Shown here: positions 8,579-17,824 of the stretch, in pieces
How positions within the stretch are numbered: position 1 is the stretch's first letter
How the letters are laid out: the number at the start of each line of letters is the position of its first letter
DNA from: JAJCYL01 sp040222875
Lineage (GTDB): Bacteria > Bacteroidota > Bacteroidia > Cytophagales > Cyclobacteriaceae
Length of the DNA: 64,000 nucleotides
Direction of reading: 5' to 3'
Assembly: GCA_040222875.1 (NCBI GenBank)
Contig: JAVKCG010000027.1
Span: 1-64,000, forward strand
Notes under the pieces: model-generated
Database searches by the model: none
Told to the model about the DNA's origin: nothing
The model's input: the letters and a program-made list of their open reading frames with translations, nothing else
Program-made: the position numbers and the translations under genes

Positions 8579-11381
8579 ATCTCCCGGATTTGAACACAGC
8601 AACAACAACGATCAAAAATACAACTGCTAACAGCCACCAGATCATATCATAATTGTCATTAAACTCCAGGGGTTCTGGGTTTCCACTAAAAACAAAACCA
8701 GCCCAATAATACGGATGTGACTTAACGGGATCTGCATTTTCCAAATAACTTAATTTGGCTTGGCGAAGGGCTTCATCCTTAGCCATACCATCTTTCAGAT
8801 TGGTATAAAAATAGGTCATGAGTTCTGAAGTAGATTGATCGTTAACAGGCCAAAGGCTCATGACAATGTTGGGACTTCCAGCATATGTAAATGCCTTAGC
8901 TAAGCTCTGTACTCCCTCACCATTTAACATCTTACCTCCACCAGTATTGCAAGCGCTTAGCGTCACTAACTGACTTTTAATATTGTTATTGTAAAGTTCA
9001 TAAGCATAAACCTGTTCTTCATCATAGCCTGATAATACGAGGCGTGAAAGAGATGGAGAGATGTTATCTGTAATAGCGTGGGTTGCAAAATGGATTATAT
9101 CCGCTCTTGCCATTTCCTCCATTAATTTTTCCTTTGTATTGATTTTTAGCGTGGGGTAAATGTTGAGGGTTTTGATGATTTGATCAGCTTCAATTTTTGA
9201 GTTTTCTAATGTCTCCAATTTGGCAGGGTGATCATTTTCATTGAAAGAACCGCTAACTATCACCATCTTTTCTACTGAGCCAGCATCCATTTTTAGCTTA
9301 TTAACGAGTAATGTAAGTGATTGGGCGTACTGTAATGGCTGGTTGTGGAAAATGAAATCACTTTCGCTGGTCGCCTTTAATAGCTCAAAAGGAAGATAGT
9401 TCAAGTTTCCAGATTGCACTATGAAAACCTTATTGCCAGCACCTACTTTATCCACCACCCCGCCCCAAAGCGAGTTATACAACTTGACCGTAATCGCATT
9501 GATGTCGGATTTATTCTTAATAGAACCCATTATCTTTTCAACATCCTCAACAATATTACCCTTTGCATTTCTGATGAGCCACACTTCGTATTTGCCAATA
9601 ATCAGCGTTATAAGATTGTGGGTGGTAAGAACATAGTTAACTACGTATTCATTCTGGTCGATCCCCTCTTGAATTTGTTCTATGGTGACTAAATCATGAT
9701 TGAACCTTTCTTTATAATACTTTGGGTAGTTATATTTTATATAGTCAACAAGGCTATCGCGTTGCTCTTTAATTGTAAGCAACAATTGCTTATCGCTACT
9801 TTTATCAGTTTCAAGTGTTTCAATTTTTTGAAGCAATGTCCGATTGGTTTGCTCAATAGAATCTGGCAGGAATATTCGATCCTTGCGGTTGGCCATTAAA
9901 AATGCCGGCATCGACAGTGCAGACCTCGAACGTTCTGAAGCATAAATCAGTCGGTTTAAAAACTTATTATCATTGGTTTGCTGGTATAGTTGATAGTAGA
10001 GTTCCACACCCTCATCATAAAACCCGCTTACCGCTTGAATAAATTGCTCCTGGTCCAGTTTTATATCGACGCTTTGCCAAAGCTTAGTCACCAACGAATC
10101 CCCTGTCATAAAGTGTGTTTCCAGCTTATGGATTTCATTTACTGACATCCTATCAACATGGTTTATTAACTGTACTATGCAATCAATATAAGCGACCAAC
10201 GCTCCATTTGGGCCACGGTTTTCAATCCCGGTGAGGTATTGATTTATTCCAACCTCAGAAACATCCCAAAGCTTATCAAGTTGATTGGTATTTGAATAAA
10301 CCATGGCTTGGTAAGAATATGCCCTCATTCTTTCTTGAAATGGTGCTGGAGAACTGCCAATGACTTCAAAAAGCTTGTCAAGCACTTGCTGGGCTTTCTC
10401 CAGTTTCCTGGCGAAGAAATTAGCATTGGCCAGGTTGTTCATAGATCTTATCGTTGACTCATGGTTGAGCCCTAATTTTTTTCTCTTAAGTTCTAACGCC
10501 AATTCAGCATATCTTACTGACTCATCGAGGTCTATGAATCTACTTACTCTTCCAATATTATTATATACACCCACCAAATCATTAAGGCCTGTGTTCGGAT
10601 TGTTGAGAATAAAACCCTCCTCAAGCTTGGCATAAGCAAGTGCTTCCTCATGCCTGTACAATTCAAACAATGAAAGTGACAACATCCTGTAAGACTCGCC
10701 CACCCACCTCTGGTTTTGAATGTTTCCTGACTCCACGATGTCAGCTATCGCTTGAGCATAACTCCAGGCTTTTTCATATTCAGCTAAATTGAAATAAAAG
10801 TAAAATGCAGATCTATACAGGCGGATGCGTTCTCTGGCTCCTGCTATGTAAACTTGATCAAAAGCAGCAAGTGCTCTTTTTAATAATACTTCTGCTTCCC
10901 CGAATTTTTGTTGGCTGGTGAGTGCTTGAGCCAGGTTAGCAAGTGACTTGGCCGTTTTTTTATGGTTATCACCTAACAACTTTTCATGAATTGCCAGTGC
11001 CTGACGATAAAAAACCTCAGTTTGATTGAGTTCTTGTTTAGGCCCATCATGAAGCCAACCTAGCCCGAAAAGCATCTCCGCAACTGGTAAGCTTTCCAAT
11101 CCGGCTTTTTCTTCTGCTAAATTTAAGTTGTGTCTTAAACTGTCTTCTGCTTTATTAATATTCCGATCAACAAATAAATAAGAAACACATAAATAGTACT
11201 GACATTCAAAATATGCATTCCAGTTTTTCTCACTTACCAAACTGTCCATTGAGGATTTAATTAATGGGATGGCTTGATCAAATTTTAAATCCTGAAAAAG
11301 TTCTATTCCTGTTTCATATGCTCTTTGGCAAAAGCTAAAATGAACGTAGAAACTCAATAATATTGTTAGTGAGTACTTCAA
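8562..11381 (-). CDS. Secreted TPR-CHAT protein with C-terminal membrane anchor
   Basis: 939 residues. A signal peptide (about 1-18) is followed by many TPR units (roughly 25-450) and a helical linker. A C-terminal CHAT domain, a caspase/separase-like fold, spans about residues 640-895. The expected His-Cys pair is present: His768 in IHFATHA and Cys811 in LSACNTGGG. A final hydrophobic helix lies at about residues 914-931, followed by a short basic tail. The protease-like domain is thus predicted to be outside the cytoplasmic membrane but tethered to it. The start is TTG at 11381: no in-frame ATG exists between it and the upstream stop. The gene converges on the sigma/anti-sigma-like pair. 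The substrate is unknown. Confidence 0.85.
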   Translation of the reverse strand: MKYSLTILLSFYVHFSFCQRAYETGIELFQDLKFDQAIPLIKSSMDSLVSEKNWNAYFECQYYLCVSYLFVDRNINKAEDSLRHNLNLAEEKAGLESLPVAEMLFGLGWLHDGPKQELNQTEVFYRQALAIHEKLLGDNHKKTAKSLANLAQALTSQQKFGEAEVLLKRALAAFDQVYIAGARERIRLYRSAFYFYFNLAEYEKAWSYAQAIADIVESGNIQNQRWVGESYRMLSLSLFELYRHEEALAYAKLEEGFILNNPNTGLNDLVGVYNNIGRVSRFIDLDESVRYAELALELKRKKLGLNHESTIRSMNNLANANFFARKLEKAQQVLDKLFEVIGSSPAPFQERMRAYSYQAMVYSNTNQLDKLWDVSEVGINQYLTGIENRGPNGALVAYIDCIVQLINHVDRMSVNEIHKLETHFMTGDSLVTKLWQSVDIKLDQEQFIQAVSGFYDEGVELYYQLYQQTNDNKFLNRLIYASERSRSALSMPAFLMANRKDRIFLPDSIEQTNRTLLQKIETLETDKSSDKQLLLTIKEQRDSLVDYIKYNYPKYYKERFNHDLVTIEQIQEGIDQNEYVVNYVLTTHNLITLIIGKYEVWLIRNAKGNIVEDVEKIMGSIKNKSDINAITVKLYNSLWGGVVDKVGAGNKVFIVQSGNLNYLPFELLKATSESDFIFHNQPLQYAQSLTLLVNKLKMDAGSVEKMVIVSGSFNENDHPAKLETLENSKIEADQIIKTLNIYPTLKINTKEKLMEEMARADIIHFATHAITDNISPSLSRLVLSGYDEEQVYAYELYNNNIKSQLVTLSACNTGGGKMLNGEGVQSLAKAFTYAGSPNIVMSLWPVNDQSTSELMTYFYTNLKDGMAKDEALRQAKLSYLENADPVKSHPYYWAGFVFSGNPEPLEFNDNYDMIWWLLAVVFLIVVVAVFKSGRFKATG

Positions 11382-11548
11382 TGATTTATGAATAGATGAA
11401 GCATAAATCTAAACAGAGCGATGTATAGGACAAAAAAGGGAGAGCCATTTGCCCCAGGTTTTCATTCAAATCCAGCTACAGACTTTTTGTGAATTGTTAT
11501 GGTTTTAAGCGAAACGAAAATCCCTAAATCGTTGTTTTTTATACGTAG

Positions 11549-11880
11549 TTAGCCGCTAACTTTTGCTTCATATTCGGGGCAGTCTAATCTGATTTCTCTA
11601 CTCAACAATTCCTTTTGAAGCAAATTGCAATAATCAACTTCTGTATTTTTTTCATAGAACTTACATCCATAACAAGTTCTTTGAACACTTAATATTCCGT
11701 TGAAATTTAATTTGTGAATCAGTTGACTAAGGGTACCGAATAAGCTTTCTAATTCAGATGGTGAGAAGCCATCAATTTCTTTTTTAACGGACTTGAGAAA
11801 TCATACGTCTGTGATACTATGTCCTTCCCTAAGTCAGATAATGCCATTGAATAACTGCGACTGTCTGGATAGTTTCCTGA
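11549..11880 (-). pseudogene. 3' remnant of a MarR-family regulator, frameshifted
   Basis: Read in two frames, this encodes the wing and C-terminal half of a MarR protein: 'DSRSYSMALSDLGKDI' (wing and LT.kG-like segment) and then 'FSPSELESLFGTLSQLIHKL' (dimerisation helix). It ends with a Cys-rich tail, TCYGCKFYE...C..LL...LREIRLDCPEYE, typical of one MarR subgroup. The frame changes at a T6 tract (11780-11785, A6 on the coding strand), where one extra A would restore the reading. The winged-helix N-terminus is missing. At about 11880 the coding continues directly into an unrelated beta-helix ORF, so this is a deletion or recombination junction. The stop codon is at 11549-11551. The parts are recognisable but no functional protein is expected. 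Confidence 0.65.
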
Positions 11881-12313
11881 CCCGATCGCTAAAATTTCAA
11901 ACTCACCACCTAGAAATAATAGTGACGATTCAAATGTGGCATCCATTATTACAGAATGAGACATGAATTGTCCCCCTAAAGAGCATAGGAATTAGAAACT
12001 TGCCTCCGTAAATTTTAATTCCGCTCTGAAAATATCCTCTACTAAAAGTGAAACTTGATTCAAAACAGCCCCCATGTATAATGAAGCCCGAGATAAACTG
12101 AGCATTAGCAATTGAAATTGCATTTTTATAAACAATACCTTCTCGCATGTATACTTCCTCATCTACAATTACATTATTAATTGTGACCCGTTGGTTTTGT
12201 AGAAATGAGACATCTTCCCCTCTACCATTTAGTACCGTATCGCCATGTAAAGCCTTAATGAAAGCATCAGCCGAAAGCACATCCCATTCTTCTTTTGGTC
12301 TTCCAGAACTCAT
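11880..12313 (-). pseudogene. Beta-helix (pentapeptide/bactofilin-like) ORF, frameshifted and fused to MarR remnant
   Basis: From ATG 12313 a 127-residue frame carries repeated rungs such as 'FISGFIIHGGCF', 'FQSGIKIYGGKF' and 'SSFTFSRGYF', a right-handed beta-helix pattern. It stops at 11930-11932, but the same rung pattern resumes in another frame ('FESSLLFLGGEF') from 11964. The switch falls on a G5 tract (11972-11976 on the minus strand), where a small indel would give one continuous beta-helix. The resumed frame then runs into the MarR remnant. This is most likely a decayed gene; homopolymer sequencing error is the alternative. The original function is unknown. Confidence 0.55.
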
Positions 12314-12543
12314 TGTTACAATTTAGAATATTTGGTTAAAAAAAGGAGCGGATTGTTTGTAAGTGCTGCTAAATCTCAAGGAGATTCTCACACTTTCTCA
12401 ATCTACCATCTCAAAAGTTCAGAATGACGGCGTTGAGTTGACCTCTTTAATGTTCTCTTAACAATCCTGTTAATCCCTAAACCCTTAAATCCCAATTCAG
12501 ACAAATGACAAAACCCCACTAATCAATAGACCATTGCAAACCA

Positions 12544-12580
12544 TCTGAGATTTACCTTTATTCAAGGCTCAAATCTCAGA
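12544..12580. promoter_or_regulatory. Inverted repeat and -7 box candidate immediately before the BNR gene
   Basis: TCTGAGATTT (12544-12553) and AAATCTCAGA (12571-12580) are exact complements and end 3 bp before the ATG at 12584. TACCTTTA at 12553-12560 resembles the Bacteroidota -7 element TAnnTTTG, with TTG at 12534-12536 at the right distance for the -33 box. The repeat could be an operator or a 5' hairpin controlling translation. Confidence 0.35.
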
Positions 12581-12583
12581 CCC

Positions 12584-15500
12584 ATGAAAAAACTACCTCT
12601 AATCATCACAGTAGGACTTTTAATGACTTTGTCAACTGAAGCTCAAAGACGCAATCGAAATCAACCTCAAACCCCTAAACCAAACATTGAAGCCTTTGAT
12701 GGCCTCAAGTGGCGAAATATTGGTCCGCACCGTGGTGGCAGGGCCAACTCAATCGCAGGAGTTGTTGGCGATGATAAAACCTATTACGCTGGGTATACCG
12801 GAGGTGGCGTTTGGAAAACCACAGATGGCGGCTACAACTGGAATAACATTTCGGATGGCTTCTTCAATGTTGGCTCCATTGGGGATATCGGAGTAAGTGA
12901 GTCTGATCCCAATGTGATTTATGTAGGCACTGGTGAACATGCTGTCCGCGGTGTGATGACTTCATTTGGCGATGGGGTTTATAAGTCCGTAGATGCCGGC
13001 AAAACCTGGAAGAATATAGGCCTGGAGAAAACCCGCCACATTTCTGATGTACTAATCCACCCGACCAATCCTGACATAGTAATAATTGGTGCGCAGGGAG
13101 CCGTTCATGGGCCAACGCTAGATCGCGGTGTTTACAAAACCGCCGATGGTGGCCAGTCCTGGAAAAAGACGCTTTTTGTGAATGAGAACACAGGGGTATC
13201 AAGTGTCACTATGGACATGAATAATCCACGGATTCTATATGCTGCCACCTGGGAGCATCAACGCTTTCCGTGGAAGGTAGTCAGTGGTGGGCCAGGCTCT
13301 TCGGTTTACAAATCAACCGACATGGGCGAGACATGGACGAAGATTACTCAGGGCCTGCCGAAGGAAATGGGCAAGATTGGCTTGTCAGTTTCAAGGGCAA
13401 ATCCGAATCGAGTTTTTGCATTAGTGGAATCTGAAAAAGACGTCGCTGGTTTATATCGGTCTGATGATTCAGGGGCCAACTGGCAACACATGACTAACGA
13501 TCAGATGATCACCGCAAGGTCGTGGTACTACATGGAGGTGTTTGCAGACCCCAACGATGAGAACGTGGTCTATGCGCTGAATGCCCCTTTGATGCGATCT
13601 ATTGATGGCGGTAAGACTTTCGAAAATATGCGGGTGATCCATGGCGATTGCCATGAGCTGTATATCAACCCCGCCAACAGCAACAATATCGCAATGGCCG
13701 AAGATGGCGGTGCCACCATTTCTTATGACAAAGGCAGGGTGTGGTCAACTTTTAATAACCAGGCCACTGCGCAATTTTACAGAATCACCGCTGACAAGCA
13801 AGTACCCTACTGGGTATATGGCGGACAGCAAGATAATTTTTCTGTAGCTATCCCAACTCGTACAAATGACTATGGCATCCTTAGCCGGCATTGGTATAAT
13901 GGCCCCGGATGTGAGAGTGCAGCCGTTGCTTTCGATGACCTTGAAAATCCCAGAATACTTTTTGGGGACTGCTTTAATGGGCGCATCAGCCTACTGGACA
14001 ATGTGACTAACGAGGGCAAAGACATCATGCCTTACCCCATGACCAACCTGGGTTATGAGGCTAAGGACATGAAGTATAGATTTAACTGGAACGCCCCGTT
14101 GATAAACTCCCCGCACAATGCTAAGGTCATGTATTATGCTGGTAATGTGCTTTTTAAGAGCACCAATGGCGGCTTGAAATGGGAACCAATCAGCCCTGAT
14201 TTAACCCGAGATGATGAAATAAAGCAAGGCCAGGGAGGCGGCCCTTTCACCAATGAAGGTGCAGGCGGAGAGAACTACAATACGATCTACTATGTAGCGG
14301 AATCACCTCATCAGGAAGGTGTGATCTACACTGGAAGTGATGGCGGCTTGATGCACATCACACGAGATGGTGGCCAAAATTGGCAGAACATCACCCCTCA
14401 GGGATTGCCTGAAACGATGATCCATTCGATTGAGGTCTCGGCGCATGATCCGGCTACTGTTTATTTTGCATCTACCCGATACAAATTCAACGACTATAAA
14501 AACTACAGTTATAAGTCAACCGATTATGGTGCTACCTGGACCAAGATTGGTGATGACATCCAGCAAGATGATTTCTTTAGAGTAATCCGTGAGGATAGAA
14601 AAGTCCCAGGGCTTTTGTACGCCGGAGCTGAAAGGGGCTTCTATATTTCGTTCGATGGCGGAGCCAATTTCGACAGGTTTCAACTAAATCTGCCAATCGT
14701 TACCATTACCGACATGGCCTTGAGAGATAACGACATAGCTGTTTCAACCGCTGGTAGGTCATTTTGGGTGTTTGATGACCTTTCAGCCATTCAGCAATCA
14801 AAAGGGCAATTTGATCAGGAAATGGCACTTTATGAACCGAAACCGCATTACAGGCTGTTGGGATCACCGCCGTTTTTCCTGATCACCGAACATGCCTTTG
14901 GCCAAAATCCGGCAGAGGGGGTTCACCTGGATTATTACCTGAAAGATGTTTCAAGTGAAGATTCGTTGAAGCTGGAAATCCTAAATGACCAGGACGAAGT
15001 AATCCGAAGCTGGATTGGCAAGCAGGATGAGAAAGGTTCGGGGGCTTCCGGAGGCCGCGGTAACCTTGCCCCGGCAAACACAGAAAATCCGCCTCTGAAT
15101 CAAGGTTTAAATCGTTTTACATGGGATTTCAGAACCAAAGGTTTGGTCAAGATCCCTGATGTATTTGTACTGGAAGGTGATGCCCGAGGGCACAGGGTTG
15201 CTCCAGGTGACTACAAAGCCCGCATGACCTTTAAAAACACCGGCTCAGAAGTTGCTATTAAAATATTGCCTCCACCAGAAATTGAAGTAACCGATGCCCA
15301 ATGGGATGAACAACAGAGGCTGATGACTGAGATTGAACAAAAAATCAATGACATGCACCGCTCTATCAAAATGTCGATCAAACTTGGTGAGCAGATGGAG
15401 TCGATCAATAATCAGTACGGTGAAGATGAAACGCTGAAAGATTTGATTGAGGCAGGTGAAGACTTAATCAAAAAAATAGCCGAATGGGAATCGAAGGTGA

Positions 15501-15778
15501 TTGAGAAGCGGCAAAAGGGTTTTCAAGATGCATTGAATTGGCCGGCAGGTCTGAACTCAGAATTTTTCTACATCCGCAACAACCTGGATACCTATGAACC
15601 TAGCATCCCTGATGGCTACAAGCAGCGCTTCAACGATTTGAGTGAACAATGGGCAGAGTATGAGCGGGTTTTTAAAGAGATTATGAATAAGGATGTCAAA
15701 GAATACAATGAACTGTTCGATCAAAAAGGGGCTCCCGCATTGGTGGTGCCGAAAGAGGAGGAGATACTGAATAATTAA
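12584..15778 (+). CDS. Large secreted BNR/sortilin-like beta-propeller protein
   Basis: 1,064 residues with a signal peptide (about 1-20). Residues about 35-740 hold many Asp-box/BNR repeats of the S/T-x-D-x-G-x-T-W type, for example 'TDGGYNWNNI', 'VDAGKTWKNI', 'STDMGETWTKI', 'SDDSGANWQHM' and 'TRDGGQNWQNI'. They predict one or two beta-propellers like those of sialidases and VPS10/sortilin. The C-terminal 320 residues hold a beta-rich segment and then charged helices. Such proteins are common in marine Bacteroidota and are often annotated as glycosyl hydrolases without proof; no catalytic residues of a known hydrolase family are evident. It is transcribed alone, with a terminator candidate about 60 bp downstream. 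Confidence 0.8.
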   Translation: MKKLPLIITVGLLMTLSTEAQRRNRNQPQTPKPNIEAFDGLKWRNIGPHRGGRANSIAGVVGDDKTYYAGYTGGGVWKTTDGGYNWNNISDGFFNVGSIGDIGVSESDPNVIYVGTGEHAVRGVMTSFGDGVYKSVDAGKTWKNIGLEKTRHISDVLIHPTNPDIVIIGAQGAVHGPTLDRGVYKTADGGQSWKKTLFVNENTGVSSVTMDMNNPRILYAATWEHQRFPWKVVSGGPGSSVYKSTDMGETWTKITQGLPKEMGKIGLSVSRANPNRVFALVESEKDVAGLYRSDDSGANWQHMTNDQMITARSWYYMEVFADPNDENVVYALNAPLMRSIDGGKTFENMRVIHGDCHELYINPANSNNIAMAEDGGATISYDKGRVWSTFNNQATAQFYRITADKQVPYWVYGGQQDNFSVAIPTRTNDYGILSRHWYNGPGCESAAVAFDDLENPRILFGDCFNGRISLLDNVTNEGKDIMPYPMTNLGYEAKDMKYRFNWNAPLINSPHNAKVMYYAGNVLFKSTNGGLKWEPISPDLTRDDEIKQGQGGGPFTNEGAGGENYNTIYYVAESPHQEGVIYTGSDGGLMHITRDGGQNWQNITPQGLPETMIHSIEVSAHDPATVYFASTRYKFNDYKNYSYKSTDYGATWTKIGDDIQQDDFFRVIREDRKVPGLLYAGAERGFYISFDGGANFDRFQLNLPIVTITDMALRDNDIAVSTAGRSFWVFDDLSAIQQSKGQFDQEMALYEPKPHYRLLGSPPFFLITEHAFGQNPAEGVHLDYYLKDVSSEDSLKLEILNDQDEVIRSWIGKQDEKGSGASGGRGNLAPANTENPPLNQGLNRFTWDFRTKGLVKIPDVFVLEGDARGHRVAPGDYKARMTFKNTGSEVAIKILPPPEIEVTDAQWDEQQRLMTEIEQKINDMHRSIKMSIKLGEQMESINNQYGEDETLKDLIEAGEDLIKKIAEWESKVIEKRQKGFQDALNWPAGLNSEFFYIRNNLDTYEPSIPDGYKQRFNDLSEQWAEYERVFKEIMNKDVKEYNELFDQKGAPALVVPKEEEILNN

Positions 15779-15836
15779 TGGTGTTTCGAAGGTTTAAGGT
15801 TTGGAAGGTGTTAAGGTTCTTCACTCAGCTCTGAGT

Positions 15837-15864
15837 AAGGCCTCAGTCCATCAGTGGCCTTTTT
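15837..15864 (+). terminator. Rho-independent terminator candidate after BNR gene
   Basis: AAGGCC (15837-15842) and GGCCTT (15856-15861) form a short stem followed by a T run ending at 15864, 59 bp after the BNR stop. The loop is 13 nt and the stem only 6 bp, so this is a moderate candidate. Confidence 0.45.
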
Positions 15865-15902
15865 CAGAGGGAGTCCTGATGCTAATCAGGACTCCCTCTG
15901 AA
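15863..15902. repeat. 40-nt perfect palindrome (18-bp arms, 4-nt loop)
   Basis: TTCAGAGGGAGTCCTGAT at 15863-15880 and its exact complement at 15885-15902 flank the loop GCTA. No T run follows on either strand. It lies between the BNR and OprB genes, immediately after the terminator candidate. It could be a strong transcription stop, an mRNA-stabilising hairpin, or a copy of a small palindromic repeat. Confidence 0.6.
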
Positions 15903-16056
15903 TCTCAGCTATGACAGCAACGATAGTGACGATGCCCATTAGAGACTTGGCTCCGCTCTGAGAAAGGATTTTGATGTTGGTGATTTATTGAATTAATGCA
16001 AACATCCGCAGAAAGAGGTAGTTTAATGCAAAAATTCTATCTACTAATTGAGTCAG

Positions 16057-17316
16057 TTGAAACCCTCTTTCATTCTAGGTCTAATATATTTTTCAGCACT
16101 GCAAACATGGGCTCAAGAAGCCAATGAAAACGAATCCGGTTTTAGAGAAAAATTGGCGACCAAGGGAGTTGAAGCAGGGTTTGTCTATAGCGCTATGCCT
16201 GTCTTCAATGTAAAAGGCGGTATTGAGCGTGGTGCCCGCTACATTGATAATGTCGATTTAACCCTAAACCTCAATCTTGAACAATTAGTTGGGGCCAACG
16301 GTCTGTCATTTTTCATCTACGGATTAGGGAATAACGGTGGTTTCGCTACTGAGCTGATTGGCGATGTGCAAACGGTTTCTAACATAGAGGCGCATCCCAC
16401 CTGGAAGCTTTATGAACTTTGGGCGCAGCAAAATTTTTTTAAAGATCAGGTATCCCTCTTAGCAGGTCTATACGACATTAATTCTGAATTTGATGTAGTG
16501 AAACCAGGATTACTTTTTACACATAGCTCCTACGGCATGGGTGCAGAGTTGGCGCAAACAGGTCTGAATGGCCCATCTACCTTCCCCTATACATCGCTGG
16601 CTGCAAGGGTAGCTTTTGACATCAAAGACAGGGTAAATTTCCTTGTGGCCATTTTGGATGGAGTTCCCGGAGACCCTAACGACCCCGAAGGAACACACAT
16701 TAGGTTAAGCAGGGATGAGGGAGCATTGATTATGGCACAAGCCAATATCAATCTTGGAAAGGATGTTTTCCTCACTAGTAGTGGATCCCGGGAAGCCGGA
16801 ACTATACGCAGAAAGTTGGTAGGAAGAGGAATTCAACAACCAAACTTTAATCAATTCATAATTGGTGCGTGGAGATATACCGCTGCTTTTCGACAGCTGG
16901 AATCTGAACAATTCAGAATGGGTAATCAGGGAATTTACGTGGCTTATCAGCGATATATCTACCTCAATAGCGAAAGGGACAAATACTTTACCGGATTTCT
17001 TAGATTGGGTCTCGCTGACGGCCGATTCAACCGTTTCAGTTCAGCACTTTCAGGAGGGCTGCTATATGCGGTACCGTTCTTAGGTATACCTAACCAATTT
17101 GGTATGGCATTTTCAACAGCTTTTAATGGCAACCACTATATGCGAACAGTGGCCGCCAACAAAAAAGCCGAAACCAATATTGAGTTGACCTTCTCGAGAA
17201 ATATCAAGCCCTTTTTAGCTGTACAACCGAGTTTTCAATATGTGATTAATCCGGGCACAGACCCGAATCTGAGTAACGCCTCAGTTTTATTACTGCTAGT
17301 ACAAATCGAAATTTAA
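16057..17316 (+). CDS. OprB-family carbohydrate-selective porin-like outer membrane protein
   Basis: About 419 residues. A signal peptide ends near 'LQTWAQ' and the mature part is a predicted beta-barrel with OprB-family features: 'WKLYELWAQQNFF..QVSLLAGLYD.NSEFD', 'HSSYGMGAELAQTG', 'SLAARVAFDIKDRVNFLVAILDGVPGDP'. OprB porins carry sugars or other small solutes across the outer membrane. No ATG is in frame: the frame opens right after a TAA at 16045-16047, and TTG at 16048 or 16057 are the possible starts. I chose 16057 because it gives the better signal peptide (MKPSFILGLIYFSALQ). An ATG at 16026 is out of frame. No sugar-utilisation genes are adjacent, so the substrate is unknown. Confidence 0.8.
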   Translation: MKPSFILGLIYFSALQTWAQEANENESGFREKLATKGVEAGFVYSAMPVFNVKGGIERGARYIDNVDLTLNLNLEQLVGANGLSFFIYGLGNNGGFATELIGDVQTVSNIEAHPTWKLYELWAQQNFFKDQVSLLAGLYDINSEFDVVKPGLLFTHSSYGMGAELAQTGLNGPSTFPYTSLAARVAFDIKDRVNFLVAILDGVPGDPNDPEGTHIRLSRDEGALIMAQANINLGKDVFLTSSGSREAGTIRRKLVGRGIQQPNFNQFIIGAWRYTAAFRQLESEQFRMGNQGIYVAYQRYIYLNSERDKYFTGFLRLGLADGRFNRFSSALSGGLLYAVPFLGIPNQFGMAFSTAFNGNHYMRTVAANKKAETNIELTFSRNIKPFLAVQPSFQYVINPGTDPNLSNASVLLLLVQIEI

Positions 17317-17325
17317 ATACCAATA

Positions 17326-17353
17326 AAGGCTGCCACTTTAGGCAGCTCTTTAC
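17326..17353. terminator. Hairpin between convergent oprB-like and doxX genes
   Basis: GCTGCC (17329-17334) and GGCAGC (17341-17346) pair around the loop ACTTTA, with T-rich sequence after it (TCTTTA) and A-rich sequence before it. It lies in the 52-bp gap between two convergent stops, so it could serve both strands. Confidence 0.45.
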
Positions 17354-17368
17354 TGGTCCATAGCTGGT

Positions 17369-17815
17369 TTAAGTCAACTTCAATTGTTTATCAATCGAAT
17401 ACTTGCCCCCACCTGTCAATATCAATGCTACTGAAATTGACAGCCACAAAAGAAAGTACTCTATACCCTCGCCCTGCTGATTCCCAAACCAGTTCATGAA
17501 GAAGCCGTTCTGAATATGAGAAGTAAACATTATTCCCATGGCCAGAAAAGTGATTGCAATAGCCAACAATCTTGTGGCAAACCCTGCAATCAATAATAGT
17601 GCCCCGATGGTTTCAAGTACAATAACCAAAAACCCCACAAGCCAAGGAAGCCCCATCACTTCTGTGAAAAATCCCATAGTGCCGGTAAAACCATATCCGC
17701 CAAACCAGCCAAACAACTTTTGTGCTCCATGTGGGAGCAAAACCAACCCTAACATAATCCGCAACAAAACGGGTGCCGAGGAATCACTTGTTTCAAAAAT
17801 TAATCTTTTAATCAT
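17369..17815 (-). CDS. DoxX-family membrane protein
   Basis: 148 residues with four predicted transmembrane helices. It matches the DoxX family, including the N-terminal 'RIMLGLVLLPHGAQKLFGWFGGYGF' region and 'VIVLETIGALLLIAGFATRLLA'. DoxX proteins are small integral membrane proteins, some linked to quinol oxidases or stress responses; the role here is unspecified. It begins 9 bp after the stop of the upstream SnoaL-like pseudogene and probably shares its transcript, with a Crp/Fnr regulator further upstream on the same strand. Confidence 0.85.
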   Translation of the reverse strand: MIKRLIFETSDSSAPVLLRIMLGLVLLPHGAQKLFGWFGGYGFTGTMGFFTEVMGLPWLVGFLVIVLETIGALLLIAGFATRLLAIAITFLAMGIMFTSHIQNGFFMNWFGNQQGEGIEYFLLWLSISVALILTGGGKYSIDKQLKLT

Positions 17816-17824
17816 GGCTTCTGG

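Noticed and set aside
12864..13202. 112-residue minus-strand ORF in the BNR gene
   Set aside because: No family resemblance, and it is fully antisense to a strongly supported coding sequence.
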